Positions 1 to 15,200 are shown, counted from the stretch's first letter. The stretch is DNA of 64,000 nt from Dirofilaria immitis (GCA_024305405.1 JAKNDB010000092.1:3193501-3257500); one strand, 5' to 3'. Notes: generated by a model from the sequence alone, not told the origin. A program made the numbers and translations.

Positions 1-3000
1 ATAGCAAAACACTGGTCGGATGGTTGATAACCTTTGCATCAGATGCATTTATGCCTAATAATTTCTTATTAAAATATCAGACGAGCCGAGTTGAAAGTAC
101 TGGACAATGCTTACGTAGAGTGGTTTTGTTGGTTGGATCTTTCAACGTGCCCTATTTGGCTTAAAAGTATCGGCAGAATGTAATATTCTCACGGGAATGT
201 ATTGGGCACATTCCATCTATCTCATTTTGGATTCTCTTTCTTTTTTTTGTTCAATATTATCAGTGCGCGTGTTCTCAAAAAATATTTGCCAACACTTTCT
301 TAGCCTTGAGGCTCTGATTAGTATAAAATCTGCTATCAAATTTTCGAATCAATAAGGCTAAAGACTTCGAATCTCCTTCATTCTATGCCTATTACTGCTT
401 CTTTCTGACAAATTTAATCACTTACTAGCATGAGAACATTTCACCACTCCAAGCTTATAACAGACTCAATCGTATAATACTTCATTCAGCAGTAGAAAAC
501 ATGAAGATTCGCGAATTACTTCGTCTTCCTAAATATTTTGGTATGAAGAAAAAGTTCGAAGAATCTAATCAACTGGAAGTCATTTTGATATAATCTGTTC
601 ACTCTATGTCCTAAAATTTTGATATAATCTGTTCACTCTATGTCCTATGATAATAAATTTTTATAGAAAATCCTCAATCGCATAGGTTAATGTATATATC
701 AGTGCAGAAAATAAACAGCACAGGGTATTAGTGATAATGAATTGTTGTACTTTTCATAACGCTTCGTGATATGTTCAAACATAACACTTCGTAATATGTT
801 CAAAAATATCCATGAAATATTTTTAAATTTACGCGTGCACCTCTACATTAACTTTGACTTTATATAAACTAATCATTCTTTCGGAACTAAATTTTAAACC
901 AGCTGATCCATAGCTTTTAGAAACGTTATGTTTAGGTCTTCAGAAAAGTAAGCTTTTTCCTAATGATTTCAACTTGATTTGTAAAGAAGTTAAATGTATT
1001 ACTCGAAGTATTATTACGAGCAACTAATGAAAGTTGTATAGCAATTAATGGAAGTACAAAATCTCTGAGCACAGATTTACCATCTAATATTTATTTTGTA
1101 CGCACTTTTTTCATCAAAACTTTGGTGCGAATTGTTCATTGTCCGTGACGTACACGTCGAATACGATTGTGACTGTCTACTTGAAGTGAGTTTACAATGC
1201 CACTCTCATATGAAAAATCACAAAACATTTTTGGTTCCATTGAAATCTGGCTAGTTGTTATCAAAATAAAAATAATTTTTTCCTCTAACTTGTAGCAAAT
1301 TATTCGTATCATATCATTAATCAATATTTTAATTTGACCTTTGTACTTATCTAAATCCTGAGTTACATACCTAATCCTATTTCAACGAATTAAAAGGAAA
1401 GTATATATTTCTTATTAATTAGAAAGGAATAAAAGCGATGAATAATTTCTACCATTTGATTTCATTTTTATTAAGTTTTGATATAACTAAATATTTCAAT
1501 TGTTTATTTGAGTAGTTTAAATGCATCTCATTATTTTGAGTTAATCATTATAATGAATGGAATGTTCTGGATGTTTCTTTCCTGTCCTTAACTTTTTTTT
1601 TGAAAAAGCTTCAGAACTTGTTTTTCACTATCCATTGCAACTTGGAATTTGGAAGAATGAGCTATACGGTACTTAAAATTCTTGGTCCTAAAGATGACAT
1701 TGATAAGAAAATGGCTTATATGCATTATATTCAAATGAAGGATCGAGAGAATTGAAGTGCTACAAGAAAAATGCCATAAGAACAACTGAAATAGCTAAGT
1801 TTTAAGTTTAGACTAAATCTAACTTCCTTACTCGCACAGATATATAACCGAATTTCTTGCTACTTCGAATTTTAATCAATTTTATTTATTAAACAAGCAA
1901 TTTAAGAAATTCCTTGACATCCTGCAAGATCTGTCTTTTCTCTCTCTAAGAATTTGTGCAGATGCTAAGTTTCTGAATGAAAAGTCGGAATTTTAGTCCT
2001 TTACTTCGTGATATTTGTTTTTTCTTGCCATGATATTCTAAGTTTCTACCAAGTTCCACAAAATTTAGCTTTAAAGGTTGTGAACTTTTGTTTAGTTGAA
2101 AAAGGCAGGATTCTATCTCTTATTATGCAATTTTTGGAAAAATTTAAAGAGGAACAATATTATCATCTAACTAGTTGTTCTAGAGGACACTTTTTCCCAG
2201 TTTCCTAAATCAGTTATCAGTCAATTTTCGTTTAAATGATAAGAAATAAGTAATTTATTAGAAATGATTACAATTATTATTTTTATGCAGATGTTATAGC
2301 AGAATGCGTTTAGTCCAACAACCTCTTATAATTTTGCTTATTTGGAAAGAACAATAAAGGAATTGACCAGGTAGAAAAAGTTTTATGATTAACTTCTTTT
2401 CGACTTAATTTCAACAATTTTAATACTGATCTTTCAAAAACCTTTCTCACACTGAATTTTAATAGGAGCGATTTCGTCAGCGAAAACAAAGATTTCAAAA
2501 AGTTCTACAAATAAATTTAAAATTACATCAAAATCTACTAGAAATGATTCCTACCTCATCCGAGAATAAAAGCAGCACAATCTAATTAAAGAAGTTTAAT
2601 TAAAGATCAATCCGATTAATTCTAATATATTAGGTCAAATTCAATGCAGAAAGTTTAAAGTCTCGTGTTGCTGAGTGACTGACAAATTTTTTTGCTTTTG
2701 AAATGTCATTCTTTTTCAATATAATTCATTCCTTTCTCAATTCTTCTTTCCTTTTCACACTGGTGAGTATAAACTTCCTATATTCGTTGAAATATCTTAT
2801 CGATTTTTGATTTTTTTTCTCTTCAAGTATATTTTGTGCTATTGTTCATTCGGCCTGGTTGTGCTGACATGATTACAGCTTTAAAATGATTGATAAATGT
2901 CAAAACTTAAATTTCTGGCCCACTGAATTCGATTTCATAGATGTTATTGCAACATCACAGAAAGTAAATAAATATCTTGCAAGAATTTCTAGTGGTTTTT

Positions 3001-3411
3001 GATACAAAAACGCAATGCTTCGAAAGTCGATCAATAATCCATTCATAACGCTGCACTGACAACGATCGATCATTTCATTTCTGAAAATCTTTTGGATATT
3101 TCTTTGCGATTAAAATCATCTATTTGTCATTTGATTATCTGGAAAGCAATTGTTCTGATCTTTTTTAATTCTATTAAACTCGCTTTTGTATCGATTCTGC
3201 ATGTTGCATATCTTTTGATAATATAATATAGTTATCAAAAATCATTTGACTTATATCATTTATCGCCATATGTAGAACAACAGAACTGAGAATCTTCTAG
3301 TTTTTCAACACTATTGAATATATCAGTTGGTAAGCAGTTCTTTTGGTTCTCTATATTTTAATTGATTCTGTTGAAGTATGATATGCAAATTGCATGCGAT
3401 GCTTATCGACA
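1..3411. other. non-coding flank upstream of ncs-1
   Basis: No exon with family similarity or a consistent splice pattern was found here. The open frames present are short and not coding-like. The stretch includes an imperfect 34-bp tandem duplication (582-646) and a second imperfect pair of about 25 bp near 755-805. The last part probably holds the ncs-1 promoter and 5' UTR, but I see no defined motif. Confidence 0.5.
582..646. repeat. 34-bp tandem duplication, two copies
   Basis: A unit containing GATATAATCTGTTCACTCTA occurs at 582-612 and again at 616-646, essentially identical, in intergenic DNA. It looks like a recent local duplication with no apparent gene association. Confidence 0.85.
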
Positions 3412-6039
3412 ATGGGAAAACCGAATAGTAAGCTCAAAAGGAACCAAGTGAAAACACTTGCCAAACAGACTTATTGTTAGTTTACTCTTCTCTTATTTCC
3501 TGATACTATTGACAGTGTTAAATAAAAGTTGTCTGTTTTCAAAAATTTATAAATATAATTTATTTAAAGTTAGTTTTCCTTCTCTCTAATCATTTTCTGT
3601 ATTTATTGAAAAGAAGGCATCTTCATAGTGAAATATTAAATATTCTTCGCTAATATTTCTTACTTTTTCAGTTACCGAGAAAGAAATCAAACAGTGGTAT
3701 GTCTATGCTTTTAAATATTATCGCTTTTTTTTTTCAAAGTATCGTTTAGAAATTAAAAATAAATATCACAGTTGTCACTGCTAAATTAATGCCAAATTAA
3801 TTACGATCAGAGTTATCCGACGAGAACTTCCCAATATTGATAAAGCTCTTACCCCCATTTAATACTTTTTGTTTCCTATTTTTCCTTTTGTACGAGTGAA
3901 AAAATTTTAACTGTAAAATAATAATAAAATCCAATTTTTTTTTAAATATCCTATATCTCTCACTCAACATCATATAAATTTCATAGGCACAAAGGATTTG
4001 TTCGTGATTGTCCCAATGGCATGCTCACTGAAGCTGTAAGTTTTTGGCTAAATAAACTAAATTTGTTTGCAGCAAACCTATCTAATTAATGCAGTAAACA
4101 AATATTTCTAAGAGTGAAAGTTTTTTAATTCAATTGATTACAATTAGTAGTTTGAGTTGGGCTTATCTCTGAATATTCATCGAATCTCATCGATTTGAAA
4201 AAATGAATCTCAGAAATACTCCTAAGTTTAAAATTCTAACATTGTGTTTATCTGCAAAATACTAATTAAATTAATTGATGTGAAAATAGCAATCATTCTC
4301 TAAGTTCCTATAATCGCTCAATTTTGCTGCTGAAAGTGGTTTGCAAAATTGAATAAGACCGCTCGCTTTGCAGGGTTTCCAGAAAATATATAAACAATTT
4401 TTCCCACAGGGTGATCCATCCGATTTCGCATCATTCGTTTTCAAAGTTTTCGATGAAAACAAGGTAATCAATGTTAATTTATGATATAAACAACTGACAC
4501 TCGGAATACTCATATCAGATGAATGTTATAAAGAACTATTAAATTTTAGAGTAAATAATAAACCTTCTAATGTAGATCTATCATTCGGTGTACAACGGAT
4601 AAATAGATTTAATGAGCCTTCTTCATGCGCTTTATTCGTCTTTCTGTATCGATTATGTTAATAAACACTAATGAGTTCGAGCAATTTTTCCTGCAATAGA
4701 ACTTGGCATCATTTATGCTGAATTTTTGATAACAATTATCTTTTAAATATTCTACGCATTCATCCTAAAAAGCAACAAATTAAAAAAGAATTTGACATTC
4801 ATCAAATAAAAGACTAAGATTTTCAGGCCAGCCTCACTGTTGAATACACATTTCTGCATGTAAATTTCCTTGATATTATTTTATAAATATTATATTATCG
4901 TTTCGAAGTTATATTAAGGATGCAAATGAGTGACATGTAATCATACTTGACATATAATAACAATTGGCCAACATATGCACTACTAGTATATAAACTGAAT
5001 GTTTCAGGGAATTTCTTTTTGCATTTAAGGTTTCTTATGTACTCGTTTTCAGTGATGAAATTTAGAATAGAAATGTGAAAATTCAAAGATTTACATGCAA
5101 ATCTTGCAGGATGGAGCAATCGAATTTCACGAATTTATCAGAGCTCTGTCGATTACTTCTAGGGAAACCTGGACGAGAAGTTACACTGTAAGCAATAGCT
5201 ACACTTATAAATTCTGAATTTAGATTTTCTGCTAAAGGAAGCAGAAATTTTGCAGCATAATGTCTGGAAAAGCGTCTAATATGAAATAATTTTTAAAAAT
5301 GCTAAGGAATTTTGAGTAGATAAAATATACGTTGAAGCAAAATGAGTTAGCCGAAAGTAACGTCTTCCGATATTTTCAGTTCATGAGAAAAGAATCGATA
5401 AGATGAATTAAAATATGGATTTACTGCTTGAGAAGGTATAAATTCCTTACTGTAATCCAGAATATATGTTTCTGCTTACAGGGGCTTTCAGATTGTATGA
5501 TTTGGATAACGATGGCTTTATTACGCGAGATGAAATGTTATCAATTGTTGGAAGTATTTATAAAATGGTCGGTTCAACGGCAAAATTGCCGAAAGAAGAA
5601 AACACTCCAGAAAAACGTGTGGATCGAATTTTCAGAATGATGGACAAAGTAAGAGTTATATTTACTGAACTTTCTTTTAGTTGATATTGGAAATATCATT
5701 TATGCTTATAACATATTCCATTGCTATTGACTTTTCGTTAAATATTAAAAATGATCTTATCACGCAATTTCTTGTATCCATTGATTTCCAAAAATTACTG
5801 CTTAAATTCTAGTCATTATTATTAATGAGATGATATAACCAAGCTCTCATCAAAATATTTTCTATGGTCCGTAGACAGAACATTGATTAAAATAGCTGGC
5901 CGAAATAAATTTACATAAAACGAATAAATTGTTGCAGAACAACGATGCTCAGTTAACATTGGAAGAATTCAAGGAAGGAGCAAAAGCAGATCCATCTATT
6001 GTTCATGCCTTATCGCTTTATGAAGGATTATCCAATTAA
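3412..6039 (+). CDS. ncs-1: neuronal calcium sensor NCS-1 (frequenin), 7 exons, one-base break in exon 5
   Basis: This is an N-myristoylated EF-hand calcium sensor of neuronal membranes that regulates exocytosis and PI4-kinase/GPCR signalling (family knowledge). Exons: 3412-3475, 3672-3696, 3987-4035, 4374-4463, 5110-5187, 5482-5648, 5938-6039. The start MGKPNSKLK gives the Gly2 myristoylation site. EF1 is degenerate, with the CPNG of the family. EF2 is [15 protein letters not shown]3 [13 protein letters not shown] and EF4 [13 protein letters not shown]. The C-terminus ends EGLSN, close to the usual EGLSS. Exons sum to 575 nt. One added base gives 191 residues, the family length. The break is at GGG 5162-5164 in exon 5, where the conserved [11 protein letters not shown] is read as [10 protein letters not shown]. 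One extra G restores it and also the phase into the next exon. I treat it as an intact gene with a sequence error; a true null allele is less likely. Confidence 0.95.
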
Positions 6040-8269
6040 TATAAAATTTTAAAAATGTTTTTGCAGACAACAAATCAAATTGATGTCTAGCAATTTTTGA
6101 TCTTTATTTTTTTTGGAAGTTTCTATCGTTTTATCATTGGAAATTTACATCAATATCAAAAATAAAGCTTAAAGTAGAATTTTGATAACATCTCAGAATT
6201 CTTTTTAAATTGTAAGAAATGATTATTTCATTGTCATTTTTGTAAAAAGATACTTCGGATTAATTTTCTACCAAATAATTCTCATTCTTCTGAAGATATT
6301 TTCAAGTGGAAGTAGTATTTTGGATTTTCTTAAAATAGGAGTCTTATGTGAGCAATTTATATAGCTCTTGTTCTGACTTACTGTTCCGTGTTATTAACGA
6401 ATTTCAAAACGAAGTATGAAAGCAGATCAGCATGAAAAAAAGATGAGGATTTACAAAAGGCAGAAGCAATTTATAATGCTAATTATTTACTTACAGTTTT
6501 ATTAATACAATTATGTGATAAAATCAATACATTTATACTATTTCTATTCATTAGTTTAACAAAATATATTTTTAACGAGATCACAATGAAGCTTTCCTCT
6601 AAATTTCTAAGATTCAGCAAGGACAGAAAACAACAATGATGATATTAAAAACGAATTATTTGAATTACTGCAAGCAGAATTTATTCACATCTCATTCGCT
6701 CACTATATCACATTCAAATTTATCTTCAACTTAATCGATTTCAATCCCAATTTCACTCATAACGATTTGCGTAATTAACATTTGATAAAGGCAACACATA
6801 TCTATTCAATAAAATGTTAGAATATGTTCAGTATATTATAAGAGAAATCGGTCAGTAGATTTCAGGAATGGTTATATATATAATGATTATTCCTTCTTAT
6901 TATCTTTTTATTTTATAAATATAGAGATGTCCAAGATATTCTTATAAAGAAAATAAATTCAGGATTATTAAAACTGAGATTCAAAGCAACAAAAAATACT
7001 ATCAATGATAAACACTCCATTTATCAGTCAACATTCCTCACAATATATTTATCTCATTCACAATACATTTGATTGCAAAATCTATTCTCTTTAAGTTGAT
7101 TTAATTAACTGCGCAAAAAAAAGTGAACAAAATTTAAGAGAACTTTTGATGGTTCTATGAAAGAAAGGTAGGATTTATACAATTAATTTACAAGCTTTGT
7201 TATAATGGTCATTTTCTTCCTCAGTCAATTTTTAGAGTTTTGTAATAGCAATTCGATCAAATCAAATGATATTTTTAATATTGTTGAATTCATTTTAAAC
7301 TCTTTTTTTTCACCATAATTTATATATAATTCACAATTTAAATTAATATAAGGTCTACATTATTATTTCGTTATTTTGTAGATATTTTTTGAATGATTTG
7401 TTTACTATTTTATATGACACAATAATTATGTCTTTCATATATTATATTATTTCAGGATATTACTTGCGCAATTCTCATCTATCAATTTTTTAAAATAATG
7501 TTTGCATGACATATTTGTATTAGTGGTAGAGAATAAAATATTTTCCGGTATTCAACAATCGATAACCATATTCACTTCATTCCCAGTTTTTTCTTCGTTC
7601 TGTTCATTGAACATTTAAGAATTATGATTTCACTATTTAGTTATTTTCAAAAATTCTTTTTCCTAAAAAATCTTACAGAGGGAATGAAAAGATAATAAAT
7701 TGTAACCTGACAATTATCTTATTCATTAGTTGTAAATTTTCTTATAAGCACAAGTGTAAACATTTCTAGTCAGTTCTTAAATTTTATTTTAGTTCTATTC
7801 TTTCCATATTTAAATTTGAAGTGGAAATTAAGTTGAAAGGGGTACAAAAGTAAAAGAAGTTCGATTTGTACGAATACTTTTCCTGCAAAATATTTTATCA
7901 ATTTTTGAAAGAGTGTGTTAAATGAAACATTTCAAGTTTATTTTTAATCAATTAGTTAAGATGACATCACAAATGAATAGAGTCGCTATACATCTATGAA
8001 GCAATAGCATACTTTCATTAATACAATTTTAGTCTGATATTATGATATTATTATTATATTATTCAATTCTGTTACTATTACTGATAAATTTCTACTCTTA
8101 CTGGTAGTACTGTTATTATCATTATTACATTCAATTAATATGCAAATTTTTGATTTACTTTAAAAATTTTGCAGAATTCATTACTTATAAATGAATTGAT
8201 GAATTAAATATGTTTCATTCAATATTTTGATAATTCTTGCAGAAAAGTTGATCGATATCAGATGGAAGA
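6040..8269. other. intergenic region, no gene seen
   Basis: Very AT-rich DNA downstream of ncs-1 with many stops in all frames. It must hold the ncs-1 3' UTR and the upstream region of the next gene. No repeat or RNA gene was recognised. Confidence 0.5.
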
Positions 8270-10883
8270 ATGAATGAAGATGAAGGATGGGCATCGCATT
8301 CTCGAAAACATAAAGTATGTTAAACTATGCCTCACTGGTGCATTGCAATTCAACAACAATTCAAACATTGAAATCAGTCGTGCTTAGTTTTACTTAATTA
8401 GTTTCCTTTCTTCAAACACTGAATTTGAATAGGAAGGATTACTTTAAAATTTAAAGATAGTGGAACATGAAATAATGCTAAATTGCTTGAAGCATTATAA
8501 GTACGAAGTATAACCATCGATAAATGATAATTTATGGAGTTAAAATTTCAAATTTTAATATTAAAAAAGTGCAATTGGTTAAACCAATTCCATCATTGAA
8601 AAACTTTCTGCAATATTCATACATATTATCAATTTATTTTTATGAATTATTAGTTGTTTCATTCATAGTAAAAAATTAATTGATAATCAAAAACTGTGGA
8701 GAATTTGATAAGAATGGTTATGTTTATTGGATTTCTTCCTTCTAGCGAAATATAGCTTAAAATTCTCAACATTTTTATTATTTCACACAGATACTTTGAG
8801 TATTTTGATGTATTTTTAGATGAAATTCTATTTTTAGATGACGACTATTGATTCATTCTGATTACTTCGTTTTCTTTTTTCCTATAGAATAAGAAAGACA
8901 AGTATAGTACGCGAAGGCGTCACCAAGATCAAAGATTTGAAGTTTCTGAGGGTAAAGACGATATATCCTGCTGTGGTCGTCCCAGACGAGTAAGAAATGT
9001 CATTCGAAAACAACGTTTTTAGAAGTGTCACACAGTTATTATTCAATAGAACATTTAATAATCACTTACAATAATCTTTTGCTCTTGAAAAAAGTTTCGA
9101 TGGAAAATTTCATCATCTATTAATTCGCATGATTTGCGTTTGTTGCTGTATTTTTCAAATGCGTTAATCACCTCGGTAAAGGGCCGAATATCCAGTAGGT
9201 TACTTTTGTCTTAACAAACATTAGCCTAGATAATTAAATTTCATGCAGTCATTTTTTAGTTTTCATTAAATCTTAGCTCTTCAGAAAAATTACTTCCACC
9301 GCCGAAAGCATCGCCACCATTATAAAAAACATAAATCCAAACATCGCAGTAAAAGTCGGAAAGAAATGAGCGGAACAAAAGATGAGATTCCTTCACCTTT
9401 GCGTCCTCCAATACCGCTTCCACAACAATCATCAGCCTTAGTTGCGGTGACGAAGGAGAAGCAAAAGGAAGATAAGGAATCTGCGGAAATGGCAAATACA
9501 AATCAAGGTAAAATATCCACGTCAGGAGAAATTGGCGGAAAGGTTAATGCTACTTTCATTTCCAGAATTCCTGAAATTATAGTCACTTCATTTCTTAGCT
9601 ATAATCTTCTCTCATTCATTACGGTATTCGGAAAGACTTTTTCTTTTATTGTGAGCGCATTTGCAGCCTAGCAGTCAAATGGCAACATCAAGTTCGCCTC
9701 CAGCATTAGCATCACGTGACAGCCAAAAAGTTGAAGGGCATGAGAATTTATTTCAACTAGCAACTATGAAAAAGACTGAATTGCTTCAAGAGCTGTGCGT
9801 CACTCAGTGTATCCGTGATGGATACGAAATAAGTCGAATGGCATATACGACATGTTTTCCAGTTTGCAAGAAACCGAATTTCATTTATTTGCCCCAATTG
9901 AGGTATCAATTTTTATATCGACGACGAACTCACGTAATTAGGACGTTGTTCGACAAACTTTCGTAACTAAGGGAAAAAGCCTCGAAAATTCTGGAAATCT
10001 TAAACTCGAATAAAATTTGAGATCTCATTGTTTTGTGATGGGATTTTGCATAGTTTTCAAAAGATTTTCGAAATTTACAACAGATTCACAGCAAAAGGAA
10101 TGCAGACTCTAGGCAAAATAAATCAGTTCAACAGACTGGGACTGATTTATCACAAGAAATAAAACAACCGATTCACATGGATTCATCGAAGGTTTATTTT
10201 GATGAATTTGAGAATTATGAGCTTATTATTAAAAAATTCATGAAAATTGAAGAATAATTTAGATAAGAAGACAATAAATGAAAAAATGAAATAGAAATCA
10301 AACTTAGTTTTGCTTTGGTATTTTCCTCTCTGAAAATTTTCTTCTCGATATTATTTGCAATATAGAAGTTTGGAAATGGAACAAACACCATTTTAAATAA
10401 TTTTTCTTAAAGGTAAAAAATTTCATGATGGAGGCCAAAATCAGTCATTTTGTGCAAAATCTAAATGAATGTCACTTGGCTCTTCGCAAAGCTCTCAGAA
10501 ATATCTCTAATCTTAAAGTTCATGCTTCTTTTATCATTTTACTACTAGTTAATTCCATAATAATTTATATGAATTTCAGCATATTTTTTCTATATCGTTC
10601 TTCAAACAAATCCTAAGTTTATTGCAAAATTATGAAACACATTAAGTGTTAAAGTCACATTCTTAAATATATATAACTTTTCGACCTATTACAGTTATTG
10701 GCTGCTGGAGAGGTATTGAACGAAGTACAAAAATATGATACAGATACTAAGGCGATTATAAATGATCTGAAATATCTTCGGCAACTCATTGACAAAAATT
10801 TGAAATTTGAACAGATATTTGCATTGATAGGAAAGATGAAACATCGAATAATCGATCTTTTGTTATTCACGATAATAAAATGA
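8270..10883 (+). CDS. unrecognised Lys/Arg-rich protein with helical C-terminus
   Basis: I do not recognise this gene. A consistent exon chain can be read: 8270-8314, 8888-8989, 9285-9542, 9667-9902, 10092-10191, 10413-10517, 10695-10883, giving about 344 residues ending at TGA. The phases agree at every junction without any correction. The N-terminal third is very basic (MNEDEGWASHSRKHK, then CCGRPRR and a His/Lys/Arg/Ser run around residues 50-75, such as HKSKHRSKSRK), suggesting nuclear localisation or RNA binding. A Pro/Ser/Lys/Glu-rich low-complexity stretch follows. The folded part (LFQLATMKKTELLQELC, then a Cys- and Tyr-bearing segment) and the end (VQNLNECHLALRKALRNISN, VLNEVQKYDTDTKAIIND) look alpha-helical, possibly coiled coil. 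The alternative donor at 9508 would lead to a stop at the next acceptor, so 9542 was preferred. Function unknown. Confidence 0.65.
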
Positions 10884-12217
10884 AATTTGATTTTGAATTT
10901 AATTTCTAATTGAAATTTTTTCGGCGAACAGATTACATTATGGGATTTCTCTCATTTTGATAATAAGTGATAGTTTGTATCATACTTGTCTTCTCTTAAA
11001 TGTGTTATGCACTTTTCATAACAATAATGGAAAAATAACATTAAGATTGTTATCTTACTGGAAAATATATTATTAAATTACTGAGATCTCATAAATAGAA
11101 CAAGAAATTTACTGGTGAACAGTATAAGAAAGTGCGCACTATGAGAAATAAAAATTAAAATCTCATCACCAGCATAAAAAACACAATTTTTATCTTTGCA
11201 TTGTCAGCATAATTTATTTCAATTGATAATAAGAAATCAAACACAATTGGTCAAAATTTATCAGTAGTAAGGATGCAATGACAAAGCTTTGGTTAAGATT
11301 AATTGAATATTGGAGAATAGTATAAAATGATCGTAACTGAAATGACAAATCTATAATTCCATATCTACAAGACAGATATAATTGAATGACATATCAGTAA
11401 GTTTTATTCTTTTTTGACAGAAAAATTTATTATCTCGTATATCATATATTGACTTTGAGTAAAACGCTTTCCAGATTTCTGGATAAGTTATTTATATCTT
11501 TCCATTTTCTCTAATTTTACGAATATTTGCAGAATGCTTTCAACAAGTTATAAAAATGATATCTTTTACCCAAAGAATTCATTGATATCCAAATAACAAA
11601 TTATCCAAAGTCATTTGAGACTAAATGTTTTATAAATCAATTTCCCATTTCATTACTTTTTATATCTTTAATAATGAGATGAGACAGATCCGACCTACGA
11701 AATGAAAAATAAAACTTTCTATCTTCAACTTCTTTTTTTTTTTTACAAAGAATGAACAAGTAATCAATGATGCAATATTAAATTGATTTGAAATTAAGAA
11801 TAAAAGACGAATTTCGAATTAAGTGTAACACATTAAAGAAATATTGGCCAATATTGGTCAAATTCACCATTTTAATATAATATTCCAACAAAGACAGTAT
11901 TCAACAAGCAAAACTTACGTCATTCACATACGAACGCTGGTGAGCATTAAATTTACATTAAAATCGATATACATTAAAGTTTACAGTTTAAAAATGAAAA
12001 GAGCAAGAAGGCACTGTGAATTTTATATATTTTTTTAAAAATATATTATATAGCACATGCCATCAGTTCGTTTGTTATTTATTGATAAACATTCATTTGC
12101 GACCAACTATTTCAGGAATTATTATTTGTTTAAATTGTAACATTATCAACTGAGAATATATACCAGCAAACAAAGCAAAAATAAGTCGCTTCATTTGATG
12201 GATTACATAATGCCGCA
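10884..12217. other. convergent intergenic region
   Basis: AT-rich spacer between two genes transcribed towards each other. It must contain both 3' UTRs and polyadenylation sites. No coding signal found. Confidence 0.5.
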
Positions 12218-15200
12218 TCACTTCTGCTGCGATACATCTGAAATAGAAGTCATGCCAGTATCAAGATATAACTAAAAACTTCCAAATTTCTATCTAAATA
12301 CAAAAAAATACTTCTGAAGTCTTAATTGATTTGTGCGGAAAATTGAGATCATTTTAATTGGGAAAGGCAAATTTAAATTATAAACGATTTATGTTGAGTC
12401 GTATTCCTCATCATATAAATTTTCAATCTTATCATTCTTATCAGTTGTTCTTATTTTCTGAGAACTGATAAAAAACAGTTTTCACCTGCAATATTACTGG
12501 TAGCTCCTACTGTAGTATCACCAATCTGTGATGTGCCTGTTAATTGAGATACTCCACCGCCAGCTACGGTTGCTTGTGAAACAGTTCCTCCTACCGTTGT
12601 CACCTAAACTTATTCAGTATTGATTGTGTACAACAAAGATCGTAAACGTACGTAAATAGAGATGTTATTTAAAATATCAGTAAAAGTCTTCTTTTAAAAT
12701 TAATATTATTATTTGAAGGAAATAGGTACGAGAAGATATACCTCGCCAGTTGCGAATTTTCCATATGTTTTTTCATTTGCGCATTCCATCGCTTATAATA
12801 AGTTTTCGTATTTCGACAAAGCAAGAATCCGGCTCCAAAAACTCTGCAAACAAAATCTGTAATATTTTCAAATTTTCAGAATAATTAATCAATAGAATTA
12901 TTTTTAATCTGAAGTAGGGCTATCTTTTACAAAATTGGATCAAAAATTTCATCTGGAAGTTTCTATAAATCGAAATATAATACTAAAAAGAATTGACTGA
13001 TTATTATTAAACAGTCGAATAACTATTACAATCTGATCAGTGATTCGGCAAATTTTGCCTTAGCGTAGTTTGCTCTTTTAATTCTCCAGTCTCCATGGAG
13101 GATTATACTGAGACAATCAAACTGCCGGAACCGAAGAAGTTTAGCTAGAATTTTTTTGAAAAATTTCAGTGAATATTATAACTGCCTGATAAGAAATATG
13201 CAGTTTATTTTTAGGCTTATAAATTAGACCTAGCACTGATAAAAGAAAAATTTAGATTAAATATGAAACTTTGTAGCATATTTTAAAAAGGATGTATGCT
13301 TACCCCACACAAGTGCCAACAATGAAACCGAGTGGCATAGACCAGATATTCACACCTTTTCGAACTCGATATCTAAAAAACATAATGGCTGTCAGAAACG
13401 TACCTATTATTTCAGATATGAGCAGAATTTAAATCAGACCCAGATAAATCGAAACCGAGATTAGACGAATGCTTACACCATTCCAGGACGGAAGTTGAAA
13501 ATAAGATCGCGTTTCATGAATGTATGAGTAGTTGGTGGTGCCTGCAGTTGGATGGATACATCAGAATAAATTTATAGATAGGCTTTATTCAAATTACGCA
13601 GGCATTAATTAATTCATATATACAATACAATCGACTTTATTAAGATGATATATTTCGTTTCAAAAATTTGCGTTTTTGATTTGGATTTTTAGAAATTAAT
13701 TGAAAACAGTTACAGTGCTTTTTATCTGGAGCATATTTGCAAACTTTAAAAAAATAATTCTCTTATTCAAATTATTTCCTTAATGGAACTAAAAAACATG
13801 ATTAGGATCGATTCAGTTAGCTTCATAAATATATTTTCCGAGTATAATTACAGTATAACTTACAGAAAAACGAGCACCGCATTCATTGGCATCTTGTGCC
13901 AAAACAAAATATAATTCCTTTGATTTGGACCACAGATCGAGCGCTTCATAAAATGTCGTGTAAGCAGGTGTTGTTTCATCCACCGGCTTGTTAAAAAGTG
14001 TTGGCCCATGTCTTATTTCCAAGCCTAGTTTCTGCGATTTTGATTCGAGCTATAATGGTATAATAGTAATCACGAAGATGACGATTTGTCAAAAGATATC
14101 CGACTTCTACTTGCCTTTATACAAAGAGCTATGTATATGTGTGTATGCATTATGTGTGTGTGTCTGTGTGTGTATATATATATATATATATTCTCATTTC
14201 TACTATGAAGTATTCGAATGCATCTTTTTAAGGATGATTTACTTAACAACTGGGTATGATCTTTTTTGAACGAATTTATCTTATATTTCTATCTTAGTTA
14301 TTTGCTGTAATCTCGACAAAAAATGCTGTTCTACTTAGAATGATAGGAATCTTCCGATAATTTTATGCATGAAATTTGATTATAATGTCAGTGGAATCTA
14401 TGTAATACAATCACAAATCTATCGTATTGCATTAAAACGTTCTTCGAAATGCTTTGTAGACATTTTTTAAATTTAAAAAACCGTCCGATTCAGTTCTTCA
14501 TAAAATGTATTTAGAAAGTTGTAAATGTTGCGAATTTGTGTAAAATAAAATGTCCATAGACCCATTAGAATTTTTGAAGAAAAAATACATCGTTATGTAT
14601 GATAATTGTTTCGACATTTGACATACCACTCATTTTACTACGGTAACTGCTTGGTACTGCAGCTGCAATTTGCAATTAATTATAAGCTTCAGAAATTATT
14701 TTAAAATCATTCCGAATGTGAAAATGAATTCATTTTTATTTTGCTGTTTTAATTCGAACTGATGTTTTAATTCAAATTTAGAATTCAGAACTGATATAGA
14801 AGTAATCAGTGATGATATTGGATCCATAAACTGATCAGTATTCTTTTCTTAGAACCATATCTTCTTCGAAGAATATAGAAAGAAATCATAGTGTGCATCT
14901 AACAAATATACCTTTAAACAGGGCTGAGTAATGCATATATCCTTTAAGTTGACTTGTATTACTCCATGCCCATATTTCTGGGAACTCCCACTCAATCGCC
15001 GTCATCCCTCTGCATGCATCTACTTCATATGTTGATCGCTCCACCAGTGCAAAAACTAATTGGCTCAGTTTCCTATTATAACCTGTTTCTCCAAACTTTA
15101 CTTTTGAAAGCAATTCCAAATGCCGGAATAAATTAGTTTTATTCCCGAAACATAATTTTATTCTGAAATTCTTTTGTTTTCCCGATAAATTTTTTTGGCG

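Noticed and set aside
5428..5640. Open frame overlapping the ncs-1 EF3 exon in another frame
   Set aside because: It is a shadow frame; the EF-hand reading ([13 protein letters not shown]) is the conserved one.
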